Shown here: positions 26,493 to 34,611 of the stretch, in pieces
Position numbering within the stretch: the stretch's first letter is position 1
How the letters are laid out: every line of letters starts with the position of its first letter
Source: Spirosoma radiotolerans
Lineage (GTDB): Bacteria; Bacteroidota; Bacteroidia; Cytophagales; Spirosomataceae
Assembly (NCBI RefSeq): GCF_000974425.1
Contig: NZ_CP010429.1
Location: 3,782,001 to 3,846,000, forward strand
Reading direction: 5' to 3'
DNA: 64,000 bases
Notes under the pieces: model-generated
What the model was told of the DNA's origin: nothing
What the model saw: only the letters and a program-made list of their open reading frames with translations
Databases searched by the model: none
Position numbers and translations under genes: made by a program

Positions 26493-26536
26493 CAAACAAA
26501 AAACCGCCAACATCACTGAAGGCGGTTCTTTGTTTG
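26493..26536 (-). terminator. terminator downstream of the tRNA gene
   Basis: CAAACAAAAAACCGCC (26493-26508) pairs with GGCGGTTCTTTGTTTG (26521-26536) over 16 bp with one mismatch and a 12-nt loop. It lies about 20 bp past the 3' end of the minus-strand tRNA. On that strand the stem ends in a T-rich run, as expected for intrinsic termination. Confidence 0.7.
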
Positions 26537-26556
26537 TAACTGTCTGATTCTCAATG

Positions 26557-26640
26557 AGCCAGTGGAGGGATTCGAACCCCCGACGCGCTTGCGCATCCTG
26601 ATTACAAATCAGGCGGAATCGACCGCTATCCGACACTGGC
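26557..26640 (-). tRNA. tRNA-Thr-like, anticodon TGT, with long variable arm
   Basis: On the minus strand: acceptor GCCAGTG/CACTGGC (7 bp), D-stem GGA/TCC with a GG-containing loop, anticodon stem CCTGA/TCAGG around loop TTTGTAA (anticodon TGT, Thr), and T-arm GGGGG-TTCGAAT-CCCTC with one G-T pair. Between anticodon and T stems are 15 bases (ATGCGCAAGCGCGTC) that can form a small GCG-CAAG-CGC stem, so the variable arm is class II-like. Normal bacterial tRNA-Thr has a 4-5 base variable loop; long arms belong to Ser, Leu and Tyr. The base after the acceptor is T, and no CCA is encoded. Reading the loop as GTA (Tyr) breaks the anticodon stem. Confidence 0.85.
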
Positions 26641-26712
26641 AACAATCTTCAACTCGTTTCCGAATTGTGATGCAAAAGTAGGGATTTTACCCCGTTGGCG
26701 CAAGGCCATACC

Positions 26713-26758
26713 TAAAAAAAGTAAAAAAAAGTGGCCTGATTGAGAATCTGGCCACTTT
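26713..26758 (-). terminator. intrinsic terminator of the DUF349 gene
   Basis: AAAGTGGCC (26728-26736) pairs with GGCCACTTT (26750-26758), 9 bp with a 13-nt loop. Read on the minus strand the stem is followed by a long T-rich tract (complement of the A runs at 26713-26730), just downstream of the DUF349 stop. A textbook intrinsic terminator. Confidence 0.8.
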
Positions 26759-26778
26759 GCCTTTTGTCTCTCAGGAGT

Positions 26779-29103
26779 TTACGCCTGCGCTACCCGCAAC
26801 TGATGCCGAAGGTCGTCCAGTTGCTTTTCAGCGTCTGCAATTTTCCTATCGATATCAGCACGGAGTTTATCGGCGTTTTTTGAACGGGCAAAAAACTCGA
26901 TGTTGTTCCTATAGGTAGCAATATCGTTTTCAATGGAGGTAATGCGCCGGCGGATGTCGCTTTCACGTTTGTTATCTGGATTGCCTCCATCGCGATTACC
27001 CCGGCTATAGTCGCCCCGGTCACGATCACCCCGCCCGCCCGTACGCGTTGCCTCAGCTTCGCTTTGGAGCATGATCCGCTCTTTGTCTTTGGCCGGAATT
27101 TTACCCGTTGCCCCTACCAGTGCGTTTATCGCATTGATATACCGCTTCTGGGTCGCCTGCATGTCTTTCTTCGGAACAAAACCGATGCTGTTCCACTCCT
27201 TCTTGAACTCGTTGAGTTGAGAGAGATCAGCGTTAGCGGTTGCAGCCGCTTCAATTCGTTCGATCAGGGCCAGTTTGCTGGCCAGATTCCCCTCAAATTC
27301 ACGCTCAGTTTCCTGATTCTTCGACCGTTTTTTATTGAAGAACGCATCACAGGCGGCTTTGAACCGGTCGAAAATAGAGTTCTTCTGTTTCTCAGGCACC
27401 TGGCCAATGTTCTTCCACTGGCGTTGCAGTTCGATAACCGTTTGCGTGATTTCGGGCGACTCCTCGCCTGCTGCCAGGATGGCTTCTACTTGTTCGCAAA
27501 GTTCGGTTTTAGCCCGCAGGTTCTCTTCCCGCTTGCTTTCGAGTTGCCGGAAGAATTCGCCCTTGTTGTGAAAGAACGTTTTCAGGGCAGCCCAGAATTT
27601 CTTGCTCAGCTCTTTGCCTTCTTCGCGCGGCATTGGCCCTTTGATGGCATTCCAGCGATCCTGCAAAGCCATTACCGCCTTCGTCTTGTCGTTCCAGTCG
27701 TTAATGCTGTTCGACGTAAATGAGGTAATGGGCACTAATTCTTCGTAAATGGCCGACTTTTCTTCGTATAACTGCGCCGATTCTTTCCGTTGCTCATTGG
27801 TTTGGCCCCGGCGTTTGTCGTACAATACGTCCAAAGCAGCTTTCATACGGCCCCACAGTACTTCCTGTTCGGCTTTAGGGGCCGGACCAATGTGTTTGTA
27901 CTCTTCGAACAGTGCGTTGGCTTCGTCGATTGTCTGGCGCGTAACGGGGGTTTCTTCCGCTGCTTTAGCCATCGCTTCGACCTTCTCAATTACTTCCGTT
28001 TTCAGGTTGGTATTGCGCTTCCGATCGAGTTCTTTTAATTCAAAATAAATGTTCCGGTTGCTGTAATAACGGTCAACCAGCGCATGATAGGTAGCCCAGA
28101 GCGTAGCGTTGTGCGGAGAATTCATATTCCCGGCAGCCTTCCACTCGTCCTGGATCTTCTTGAATTCGTTCCAGCTTACTTTCGGATCACCGGCGTTATT
28201 TTCGTCGGTTTCAACCAGTTCGCGCAAGCGGGTCAGCAACTCCGTTTTCGAGGCAAAGTTGGTATCTTTCGCCTTATCCAGATTCTGGAAATAGGTATTT
28301 TTCTGACTCTTGATCAGCTTATATAGCTCATCGAACCGCTGAATGGCGTCGTCGTACTTATACTCGAATCCTTCTTCAGAACCGGTTTCGGCAATGTATG
28401 CCTGAGAAGCCGCTTCCCGCTCGGCCCGCTTCATCTGGTCGAACAGTGGCTTTACTTCTTTCAGTACCTGATCGGCTTTCTTGAAATCACCGGGCGTAAC
28501 ACTGGCAAGGCTGATAGCCGCCAATTGAGTTTCGAGCAGATTAACAAAATCCTGTTTCGAAAAATGGCTGTAATCGACCGTCGACGGCACAGACGTTTCA
28601 TCCTCAGGCTCGTGAACCTCAGCATATTGCGCCGTCATCTCTTCATCAGCAGTTGCTTCAGACGTAGACTCCGCTGAGTTGGCATCGGCTGTGGAGGACG
28701 AAGCATCGGGAGTCGTTTCGGCAACCAGCTCACTTGTTTCCTGGGTTGATTCAGCGGCTGGTTGATCTGTATTTTCCGATGCAATGGCCTCAGTAGATGC
28801 GGGACTATCGTCTGCCGGAACGGGGGTATCTGCTACAGATGAAACTTCCGGTGTTGATTCGTCTACCGGTGTTTGATTGGGTGTTTCCGCTGACTTAACG
28901 ACATCGACGGAGGCTGGCTGTGCGTCGGCAGCCGTATCTACTGGATCGGACATAGTTGTTTCACTATCCTCTACAGCAGGTTCTGGAGTTGTTGGCTCCG
29001 AAACGGGTGTGGAGATATCTTCGGGAGTATTTACTGCCAGCGAGTCAGTCGCCAGGTTTTGGGCTTCCGGCTGCTGGTTAATTTCCTGTTCTTGGTTTGC
29101 CAT
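26779..29103 (-). CDS. DUF349 domain-containing protein
   Basis: I place the start at ATG 29103 (MANQEQEINQ), 774 residues, since it lies a normal distance behind a promoter-like element; 13 codons further upstream another ATG exists. Residues 1 to about 180 are acidic, Pro/Thr/Ser-rich and disordered. The rest is a series of helical DUF349 repeats with the recurring pattern W..I/AG..P....LW..FK/MKAALDxFYxxKR, for example KEFWAALKTFFHNK and IFDRFKAACDAFFNKKR. The C-terminus has a RGDRDRGDYSRG low-complexity patch and a coiled coil. DUF349 proteins are widespread in Bacteroidota; their molecular role is not established. Divergent from pdxH. Confidence 0.9.
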   Translation of the reverse strand: MANQEQEINQQPEAQNLATDSLAVNTPEDISTPVSEPTTPEPAVEDSETTMSDPVDTAADAQPASVDVVKSAETPNQTPVDESTPEVSSVADTPVPADDSPASTEAIASENTDQPAAESTQETSELVAETTPDASSSTADANSAESTSEATADEEMTAQYAEVHEPEDETSVPSTVDYSHFSKQDFVNLLETQLAAISLASVTPGDFKKADQVLKEVKPLFDQMKRAEREAASQAYIAETGSEEGFEYKYDDAIQRFDELYKLIKSQKNTYFQNLDKAKDTNFASKTELLTRLRELVETDENNAGDPKVSWNEFKKIQDEWKAAGNMNSPHNATLWATYHALVDRYYSNRNIYFELKELDRKRNTNLKTEVIEKVEAMAKAAEETPVTRQTIDEANALFEEYKHIGPAPKAEQEVLWGRMKAALDVLYDKRRGQTNEQRKESAQLYEEKSAIYEELVPITSFTSNSINDWNDKTKAVMALQDRWNAIKGPMPREEGKELSKKFWAALKTFFHNKGEFFRQLESKREENLRAKTELCEQVEAILAAGEESPEITQTVIELQRQWKNIGQVPEKQKNSIFDRFKAACDAFFNKKRSKNQETEREFEGNLASKLALIERIEAAATANADLSQLNEFKKEWNSIGFVPKKDMQATQKRYINAINALVGATGKIPAKDKERIMLQSEAEATRTGGRGDRDRGDYSRGNRDGGNPDNKRESDIRRRITSIENDIATYRNNIEFFARSKNADKLRADIDRKIADAEKQLDDLRHQLRVAQA

Positions 29104-29120
29104 GTTGGGAACGTACCGAT

Positions 29121-29136
29121 TACTTTTGCAAAAGTA
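29121..29136. promoter_or_regulatory. palindromic, two-way -7 promoter element
   Basis: TACTTTTGCAAAAGTA is a perfect 16-bp palindrome. Each strand carries TACTTTTG, a match to the Bacteroidota -7 consensus TAnnTTTG. It lies about 18 bp upstream of the DUF349 start on the minus strand and about 60 bp upstream of pdxH on the plus strand, so one element may serve both genes. Confidence 0.6.
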
Positions 29137-29197
29137 CGACAATATGCGGATTTTCTTGTAGTAGAATCATCGAAAAGCCATTAACACAACTTAGCCA

Positions 29198-29845
29198 ATG
29201 CCTTCAGCAATCAGCGACTTACGAAATGAATATACCTTAAACGGGTTAGACACCACGGATGTTTTACCAGACCCGTTTGCTCAATTTCGGCTTTGGTTCG
29301 ATGCCGCCCTACAGGCGGGCGTTCCCGAACCCAACGCCATGCATTTGAGTACGGTGACCGCTGAAGGACATCCTGACGGGCGAATTGTACTGCTTAAAGA
29401 TGTGTCGGAGACGGGGTTTACCTTCTACACAAACTACGAAAGCCGCAAGGGGCGCGAACTGACTCAACAACCGTTTGCGGCTCTGACTTTCTTTTATCCT
29501 CAGCTCGAACGCCAGATCCGCATTGAGGGCACTGTCGAGAAAGTAAGTGACGAAGAATCCGATGCCTATTTCAGCAGTCGCCCGCGCGGCAGCCAGATTG
29601 GGGCCTGGGTATCGCACCAAAGTTCCGTTATCGACAGCCGCGCCGTGCTGGAACAGCGGCAGCGCGACCTGGAAACTGAGTTTGCCGGTAAAGCCGTGCC
29701 ACGCCCACCCTATTGGGGCGGATTTAGGGTGGTGCCCCATACGCTGGAGTTCTGGCAGGGTCGGCCCAGCCGGTTACACGACCGCATTCAGTACCACCGG
29801 ACGGCGCTTACTCAACCCTGGCAAGTGGAGCGGCTGGCGCCCTAG
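29198..29845 (+). CDS. pdxH: pyridoxamine 5'-phosphate oxidase
   Basis: A 215-residue FMN-dependent oxidase that makes pyridoxal 5'-phosphate from pyridoxamine or pyridoxine 5'-phosphate. Family hallmarks: substrate/FMN segment GRIVLLKDV, YTNYESRKGREL, FFYPQLERQIRIEGTVEKV, the SRPRGSQIGAWVS stretch, and the C-terminal signature PYWGGFRVVPHTLEFWQGR...LHDRIQY with a final RLAP. Length is normal for the family. Transcribed divergently from the DUF349 gene from what may be a shared promoter. Confidence 0.97.
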   Translation: MPSAISDLRNEYTLNGLDTTDVLPDPFAQFRLWFDAALQAGVPEPNAMHLSTVTAEGHPDGRIVLLKDVSETGFTFYTNYESRKGRELTQQPFAALTFFYPQLERQIRIEGTVEKVSDEESDAYFSSRPRGSQIGAWVSHQSSVIDSRAVLEQRQRDLETEFAGKAVPRPPYWGGFRVVPHTLEFWQGRPSRLHDRIQYHRTALTQPWQVERLAP

Positions 29846-29895
29846 ATTCAGCGTCAACTAGATAGGTGTTACGTTTCTGAACAGTCTGTTACAGT

Positions 29896-29940
29896 AGGAA
29901 GTAGGGCTATGTTGGCTTACATAAATAAAGCCTACTTCCT
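29896..29940. terminator. hairpin between pdxH and the MFS gene
   Basis: AGGAAGTAGG (29896-29905) pairs with CCTACTTCCT (29931-29940), 10 bp with a 25-nt loop, followed by TACTTTTTA. It may terminate pdxH, or form a 5' leader structure since the MFS start codon follows within 10 bp. Confidence 0.5.
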
Positions 29941-29948
29941 TACTTTTT

Positions 29949-31529
29949 ATGCTTACAGAAGCACCTAAAACTACGTCCAGCACACGCAGTTTGATCAGCG
30001 TTATCGGGGCCTCGTCGGTCGGTACGCTCATTGAGTGGTACGACTTTTACATTTTCGGATCGCTGGCCACTGTGCTGGCCACGAAGTTTTTCCCGGAAGG
30101 CAACCCAACGGCAGCGTTCCTCTCGACGCTGGCGACGTTTGCGGCCGGGTTTATTGTGCGTCCCTTTGGTGCCCTTTTCTTTGGCCGGCTGGGCGATCTG
30201 ATCGGGCGTAAATATACGTTTATGGTCACCCTCATGCTGATGGGTGGCGCCACCTTCTTCATTGGTCTGATTCCGAGTTACGAGACGATTGGCTACCTGG
30301 CGCCTACGCTGGTTCTGGTACTTCGCCTGCTTCAGGGGCTCGCGCTGGGTGGTGAATATGGAGGTGCGGCTACCTACGTGGCCGAGTACTCACCCGTAGG
30401 CCAACGCGGCTACTGGACCTCCTGGATACAGACCACAGCGACCATTGGCCTGTTTGTGTCGTTGCTGGTTATCCTGCTTACCCGAAAGTCCATGTCGAAA
30501 GACGATTTTGACGAGTGGGGTTGGCGCGTTCCCTTCCTGGTATCGATTCTAATGGTGTTTATCTCCTACATCATCCGGAAAAACATGCACGAATCGCCCC
30601 TGTTTGCCAAAGCGAAAGCGGAGGGAAAAACCTCGACCAATCCGCTCAAGGAAAGCTTTGGCAACAAATACAATTTCAAATTCGTGTTGCTGGCCCTGTT
30701 TGGAGCGACCATGGGACAGGGCGTTGTGTGGTATACCGGCCAGTTCTACGCCATGAATTTTGTTAAAACGGTCTGTAATGTCGACCCCATTCAGTCCGAT
30801 GAGTTGATGACGGTGGCCCTGCTCATGGGTACTCCTTTCTTTGTGGTCTTTGGCTGGTTATCAGATAAAATCGGTCGTAAGGGTATTATGCTATCCGGTA
30901 TGCTGGTGGCCATCCTCTCCTACCGAACTATTTATGAGTCGATGTATCAGACGACCAATGTTAAGAATAAGCAGGAGATTACCAAGGGTTTCTCGGCCGA
31001 TTCGACCGTAACGCCTGACCCCAAAGTAGCGGGGGGCACGATCCTGACAAGAACCATCAAGCGTACCTATACCGATGGCACCCTGCTAACCGAGGTGACC
31101 AAACTCAAGCGGTCAGCCGACCCGACTACTGCACCAGCCAGACCCGACATCAAAAAAACGGTGAAACTAAATGATGGGGATCGCTGGTCGCTGATTTGGC
31201 TGGTGTTTATTCAGGTAATCTTTGTCACACTGGTCTACGGTCCAATTGCGGCCTTTCTGGTCGAGATGTTTCCCGTCAAGATTCGGTATACGTCCATGTC
31301 GCTGCCGTATCATATTGGCAATGGTGTCTTTGGCGGGTTGCTGCCCGCCGTGGCAACGTATCTGGCTACCGGTGCCAACGAAGCCAACATGGCTGCGGAC
31401 AAAGCCGGAAAGGCCTTGCCCTATGCCGCTCCATATCTGGAAGGACTCTGGTATCCAATCATTGTGGCAGGGGTCAGCTTACTGATTGGCCTTTTCTACA
31501 TCAGGAATCGCGCTCAGGTTGTTGACTAA
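29949..31529 (+). CDS. MFS transporter, metabolite:H+ symporter type
   Basis: A 526-residue major facilitator with about 12 membrane segments. It has the MHS-family (ProP/ShiA/KgtP-like) opening GTLIEWYDFYIFG, motif A after TM2 (GRLGDLIGRKYTF), LRLLQGLALGGEYGGA and a second GWLSDKIGRKG in the C-terminal half. Between the two C-half segments, about residues 330-405, is a hydrophilic insertion rich in Thr/Lys that makes it longer than the usual 430-450 residues. It sits upstream of a small membrane protein and acetyl-CoA synthetase in the same direction, so uptake of acetate or another monocarboxylate is likely but inferred. Confidence 0.88.
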   Translation: MLTEAPKTTSSTRSLISVIGASSVGTLIEWYDFYIFGSLATVLATKFFPEGNPTAAFLSTLATFAAGFIVRPFGALFFGRLGDLIGRKYTFMVTLMLMGGATFFIGLIPSYETIGYLAPTLVLVLRLLQGLALGGEYGGAATYVAEYSPVGQRGYWTSWIQTTATIGLFVSLLVILLTRKSMSKDDFDEWGWRVPFLVSILMVFISYIIRKNMHESPLFAKAKAEGKTSTNPLKESFGNKYNFKFVLLALFGATMGQGVVWYTGQFYAMNFVKTVCNVDPIQSDELMTVALLMGTPFFVVFGWLSDKIGRKGIMLSGMLVAILSYRTIYESMYQTTNVKNKQEITKGFSADSTVTPDPKVAGGTILTRTIKRTYTDGTLLTEVTKLKRSADPTTAPARPDIKKTVKLNDGDRWSLIWLVFIQVIFVTLVYGPIAAFLVEMFPVKIRYTSMSLPYHIGNGVFGGLLPAVATYLATGANEANMAADKAGKALPYAAPYLEGLWYPIIVAGVSLLIGLFYIRNRAQVVD

Positions 31530-31560
31530 CTGCACATTTTTAGTCGTTGGATTTTGGGGT

Positions 31561-31582
31561 TCGCCGGGTTAAAATCCGGCGA
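31561..31582. terminator. short hairpin after the MFS gene
   Basis: TCGCCGG (31561-31567) pairs with CCGGCGA (31576-31582) around a GTTAAAAT loop, about 30 bp after the MFS stop. The CGGGTTAAAA core recurs in the hairpin at 52988-53025. Confidence 0.45.
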
Positions 31583-31626
31583 GAACAAGAAATACGTAAA
31601 ACCAACTCTTCTAACTTTTTAACCCT

Positions 31627-31845
31627 ATGAACACCGTAAAACGATACCTGGGCATCGTCTGGCTGGCACTGGCCGCGCTGGCTGGTTACTTTGGCATCAC
31701 GACGTTGGGCTTGCCCAAACTTACTTCCGGCAAAACAGACGATCTGGTTTTCGGTATCATCATCGTCTTCGTCCTGATGCCCCTGATCGTGGGCGGTCTG
31801 ATCCGATTTGGCCTCTATGCACTCCAGGGCGAATACGACGACTGA
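31627..31845 (+). CDS. small two-helix membrane protein (DUF6814-like)
   Basis: A 72-residue protein with two hydrophobic segments (about 9-27 and 41-64) separated by a short KLTSGKTDD turn and ending in an acidic tail GEYDD. It looks like a small inner-membrane protein; I match it to the DUF6814 type from memory with modest certainty. Its position between an MFS carboxylate-type transporter and acs suggests an accessory subunit or helper for uptake. The 97-bp gap to the MFS gene contains a hairpin, so expression may be partly separate. Confidence 0.75.
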   Translation: MNTVKRYLGIVWLALAALAGYFGITTLGLPKLTSGKTDDLVFGIIIVFVLMPLIVGGLIRFGLYALQGEYDD

Positions 31846-31942
31846 CCAACAAAACGACCTTTTCCCAGGTGACAATCCTGCTCTAAATGCCCAATCAGGA
31901 AGTTTGGTCCGTAAACGTGCGCCAAAATTCCGCAGACCGTTT

Positions 31943-31950
31943 TACCTTTA
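31943..31950 (+). promoter_or_regulatory. candidate -7 promoter element of acs
   Basis: TACCTTTA, one mismatch from TAnnTTTG, lies 39 bp upstream of the acs start codon. A properly spaced -33 TTTG is not obvious, so this is only a candidate. Confidence 0.35.
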
Positions 31951-31989
31951 ACGGCTGAATACAACAATTCCCCAACAACGTCACAACCC

Positions 31990-33885
31990 ATGCGTATCCG
32001 AACCTTTGACGAATACCAGACAGCTTATCAAAAGAGTGTTGACGATCCCGAATCGTTCTGGGCCGAGATAGCCCAGGAGTTTCAGTGGCGCAAACCCTGG
32101 ACTAAAACCCTGCAATGGAATTTCACCGAACCCAGCATTAAGTGGTTCATAGGTGGCAAATTGAATATTACGGAGAACTGCCTTGATCGCCATCTGGCCA
32201 CGCGGGGCGATCAACCCGCTATTATCTGGGAACCAAACGACCCGAATGAAGCCGGTGTTACGCTGACCTACCGCATGCTTCACGATCAGGTTTGTCGGTT
32301 TGCCAACGTGCTGAAACGGAATGGCGTAGTGAAAGGCGACCGGGTCTGTATATACATGCCGATGGTTCCTGAACTGGCCATTGCGGTGTTGGCCTGTGCC
32401 CGCGTGGGGGCGATCCACTCCGTCGTGTTTGGTGGATTTTCGGCCCAGAGCATCGCCGACCGCATCAATGATGCTCAGTGCAAACTGATCATAACGTCGG
32501 ATGGCGCGTATCGGGGCAGCAAAGAAATCCCGATGAAAAGCACCGTCGATGATGCGTTGATCGGTTGCCCAACGGTTCAGCGGGTCATTGTCCTGACCCG
32601 TACCCGCACGCCCGTTTCGATGCTCAAAGGGCGCGATGTGTGGTGGGAACAGGAGCTCAAGCAAGTCACCGCCGATTGCCCGGCCGAGGAAATGGACGCC
32701 GAAGATATGCTGTTCATTCTGTACACGTCTGGCTCGACGGGCAAACCCAAAGGCGTTGTGCATACCTGTGGAGGCTACATGGTCTATGCCACCTACACCT
32801 TCCAGAATGTCTTCCAGTACGAACCGAACCAGGTTTTCTTCTGCACAGCTGATATTGGCTGGATTACGGGCCACTCGTATATCGTGTATGGTCCCCTGGC
32901 CAGTGGCGCGACATCGCTGCTTTTTGAAGGCGTACCTACCTACCCCGATTGTGGTCGGTTCTGGGATATTACGGACAAACACAAGGTCAACATCCTGTAT
33001 ACCGCCCCGACAGCGATCCGGTCGTTGATGGGTTTCGGGCTGGACAAGGTTGAGAACCACGACTTAAGCAGTTTGCAGGTCCTTGGTTCGGTAGGTGAAC
33101 CCATCAATGAAGAAGCCTGGCATTGGTACGACGACCATATTGGTAAAAACCGCTGCCCTATTGTCGATACCTGGTGGCAGACCGAAACAGGTGGTATCCT
33201 CATTTCGCCCCTGGCGGGCATCACCAAGACCAAACCAACCTACGCGACGCTTCCATTACCGGGGATTCAGCCGATTCTTGTTGACGAGAATGGGACAGAA
33301 GTCGAAGGAAATGGCGTCAGTGGGAACCTGTGCATAAAGTTTCCCTGGCCAGGGCTGCTTCGCACGACTTATGGTGATCACGAACGCTGCCGCCAGACGT
33401 ACTTTGCCACCTATCCGGGGCTTTACTTTACGGGCGACGGCTGTCTGCGCGACGAAGATGGATACTATCGGATTACCGGTCGGGTTGATGATGTGTTGAA
33501 CGTATCGGGTCACCGCATTGGCACCGCCGAAGTCGAAAATGCGATTAATATGCACACCGGTGTGGTAGAAAGCGCCGTGGTCGGATACCCGCACGATATC
33601 AAGGGGCAAGGCATTTATGCGTACGTCATCGCCGATCAAATGCCCGAAGGACACGATGCCGACCTGACCAAACGCGATATTCTGGCAACGGTCAGCCGGG
33701 TCATTGGCCCCATTGCGAAACCGGATAAGATTCAGTTTGTAACAGGTTTGCCCAAAACCCGTTCGGGGAAGATCATGCGCCGGATTCTGCGCAAAATTGC
33801 GGAGGGCGAAACAGGTAGTCTTGGCGACACCTCTACCCTACTCGATCCGACGGTTGTCGAGGATATCAAGGCGGGTGCGTTGTAA
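31990..33885 (+). CDS. acs: acetyl-CoA synthetase (acetate-CoA ligase, AMP-forming)
   Basis: A 631-residue ANL-superfamily enzyme that activates acetate to acetyl-CoA with ATP. Seen: the Acs N-terminal cap (FWAEIAQEFQWRKPW), P-loop YTSGSTGKPKG (about 244-254), DIGWITGHSY, TWWQTETGG, YFTGDGC, the hinge GRVDDVLNVSGHRIGTAEVE and the catalytic/acetylation lysine in TRSGKIMRR (K594). Length is close to the usual 640-655. A strong terminator follows. It probably forms a functional unit with the upstream transporter. Confidence 0.96.
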   Translation: MRIRTFDEYQTAYQKSVDDPESFWAEIAQEFQWRKPWTKTLQWNFTEPSIKWFIGGKLNITENCLDRHLATRGDQPAIIWEPNDPNEAGVTLTYRMLHDQVCRFANVLKRNGVVKGDRVCIYMPMVPELAIAVLACARVGAIHSVVFGGFSAQSIADRINDAQCKLIITSDGAYRGSKEIPMKSTVDDALIGCPTVQRVIVLTRTRTPVSMLKGRDVWWEQELKQVTADCPAEEMDAEDMLFILYTSGSTGKPKGVVHTCGGYMVYATYTFQNVFQYEPNQVFFCTADIGWITGHSYIVYGPLASGATSLLFEGVPTYPDCGRFWDITDKHKVNILYTAPTAIRSLMGFGLDKVENHDLSSLQVLGSVGEPINEEAWHWYDDHIGKNRCPIVDTWWQTETGGILISPLAGITKTKPTYATLPLPGIQPILVDENGTEVEGNGVSGNLCIKFPWPGLLRTTYGDHERCRQTYFATYPGLYFTGDGCLRDEDGYYRITGRVDDVLNVSGHRIGTAEVENAINMHTGVVESAVVGYPHDIKGQGIYAYVIADQMPEGHDADLTKRDILATVSRVIGPIAKPDKIQFVTGLPKTRSGKIMRRILRKIAEGETGSLGDTSTLLDPTVVEDIKAGAL

Positions 33886-33914
33886 AAAAGGTCGCTGACT
33901 TAATGATTTGAGAG

Positions 33915-33947
33915 CGCCGAACGGATGCCCGTTCGGCGTTTTTTTTG
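33915..33947 (+). terminator. intrinsic terminator of acs
   Basis: CGCCGAACGG (33915-33924) and CCGTTCGGCG (33929-33938) form a perfect 10-bp stem with an ATGC loop, followed by a run of T. Lies 30 bp after the acs stop. Confidence 0.9.
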
Positions 33948-33960
33948 TGAGCAGGTAGAC

Positions 33961-34569
33961 TTACTCCTCCAGAATATCCGCCAGCACCGTCTCAAAGCCG
34001 ATCATCACATCCTCACCGGAGAGCGTTTCCGTAAAGGCTTTTGTTTCGACGGATTGTTCAGGCCGATAGATATACGTCAATTTTTCTTCCGGTGAAATTA
34101 GCCAGGCCAATCGGACACCATTGGCAAGCCACTTCTCCATTTTCTCTTTAACTACGTCCAGATTATCCGAGTCGCTGGCTAATTCAAGTACAAAATCTGG
34201 TGCCAAATGAGGAAAGGAATGTTTCTCTTTTTTGCTCAGTGCTTCCCACTGTTCGCGTCGTATCCAGGCGACATCGGGCGCTTTCATTGATTTGTCCTTT
34301 AGAAAGAAGCCGCCGTTAGAATCAATCACCTTACCAGTTTTAGCCTTACGATTCCAAATAACGAACTCGCCGTTTAACTCACTACTATTTGTACTTGTCA
34401 GTAGCTGAGTAGGAAACATATTGATGTATAAAATACCATGCTCGTCGCGTTCAATAGTTAGTTCAGGATTAGCCAAACAGAACTTAACTAATTCATCATC
34501 AGTAAATCCGTCGAGTTGAGGTATGTGCAGGGGAAGTTGCATAGTCAGGTGCGTTATCGCTAATACCAA
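33961..34569 (-). CDS. Uma2 family protein (DUF820, PD-(D/E)XK nuclease fold)
   Basis: A 202-residue Uma2/DUF820 protein. It has the restriction-endonuclease-like core: APDVAWIRREQW (Asp), PDFVLELASDSDN (Asp/Glu) and the helix KEKMEKWLANGVRLAWLI with the following Lys-containing strand. Such proteins are numerous in Cyanobacteria and Bacteroidota, and their biological role is mostly unknown. An upstream ATG within the frame (MQLPLHIPQL, base 34542) is also plausible. Stands alone, with the next gene upstream in the same direction. Confidence 0.88.
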   Translation of the reverse strand: MVLAITHLTMQLPLHIPQLDGFTDDELVKFCLANPELTIERDEHGILYINMFPTQLLTSTNSSELNGEFVIWNRKAKTGKVIDSNGGFFLKDKSMKAPDVAWIRREQWEALSKKEKHSFPHLAPDFVLELASDSDNLDVVKEKMEKWLANGVRLAWLISPEEKLTYIYRPEQSVETKAFTETLSGEDVMIGFETVLADILEE

Positions 34570-34611
34570 ATCTACTGAATACTAAATTGCCATTAAAACG
34601 AATGTTGGTGC

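Noticed and set aside
26557..26640. Reading the tRNA as tRNA-Tyr (anticodon GTA), which would explain the long variable arm
   Set aside because: Shifting the loop to put GTA at positions 34-36 destroys the anticodon stem (CTGAT against CAGGA), while TGT gives a perfect 5-bp stem.
27064..27723. 219-codon frame antisense to the DUF349 gene
   Set aside because: The minus strand encodes a repetitive helical DUF349 protein with consistent domain pattern; the plus-strand frame is a shadow.
31981..33060. 359-codon open frame antisense to acs
   Set aside because: It lies fully opposite a clear acetyl-CoA synthetase gene, and its sequence has no domain pattern. Long antisense frames are expected opposite GC-rich coding DNA.
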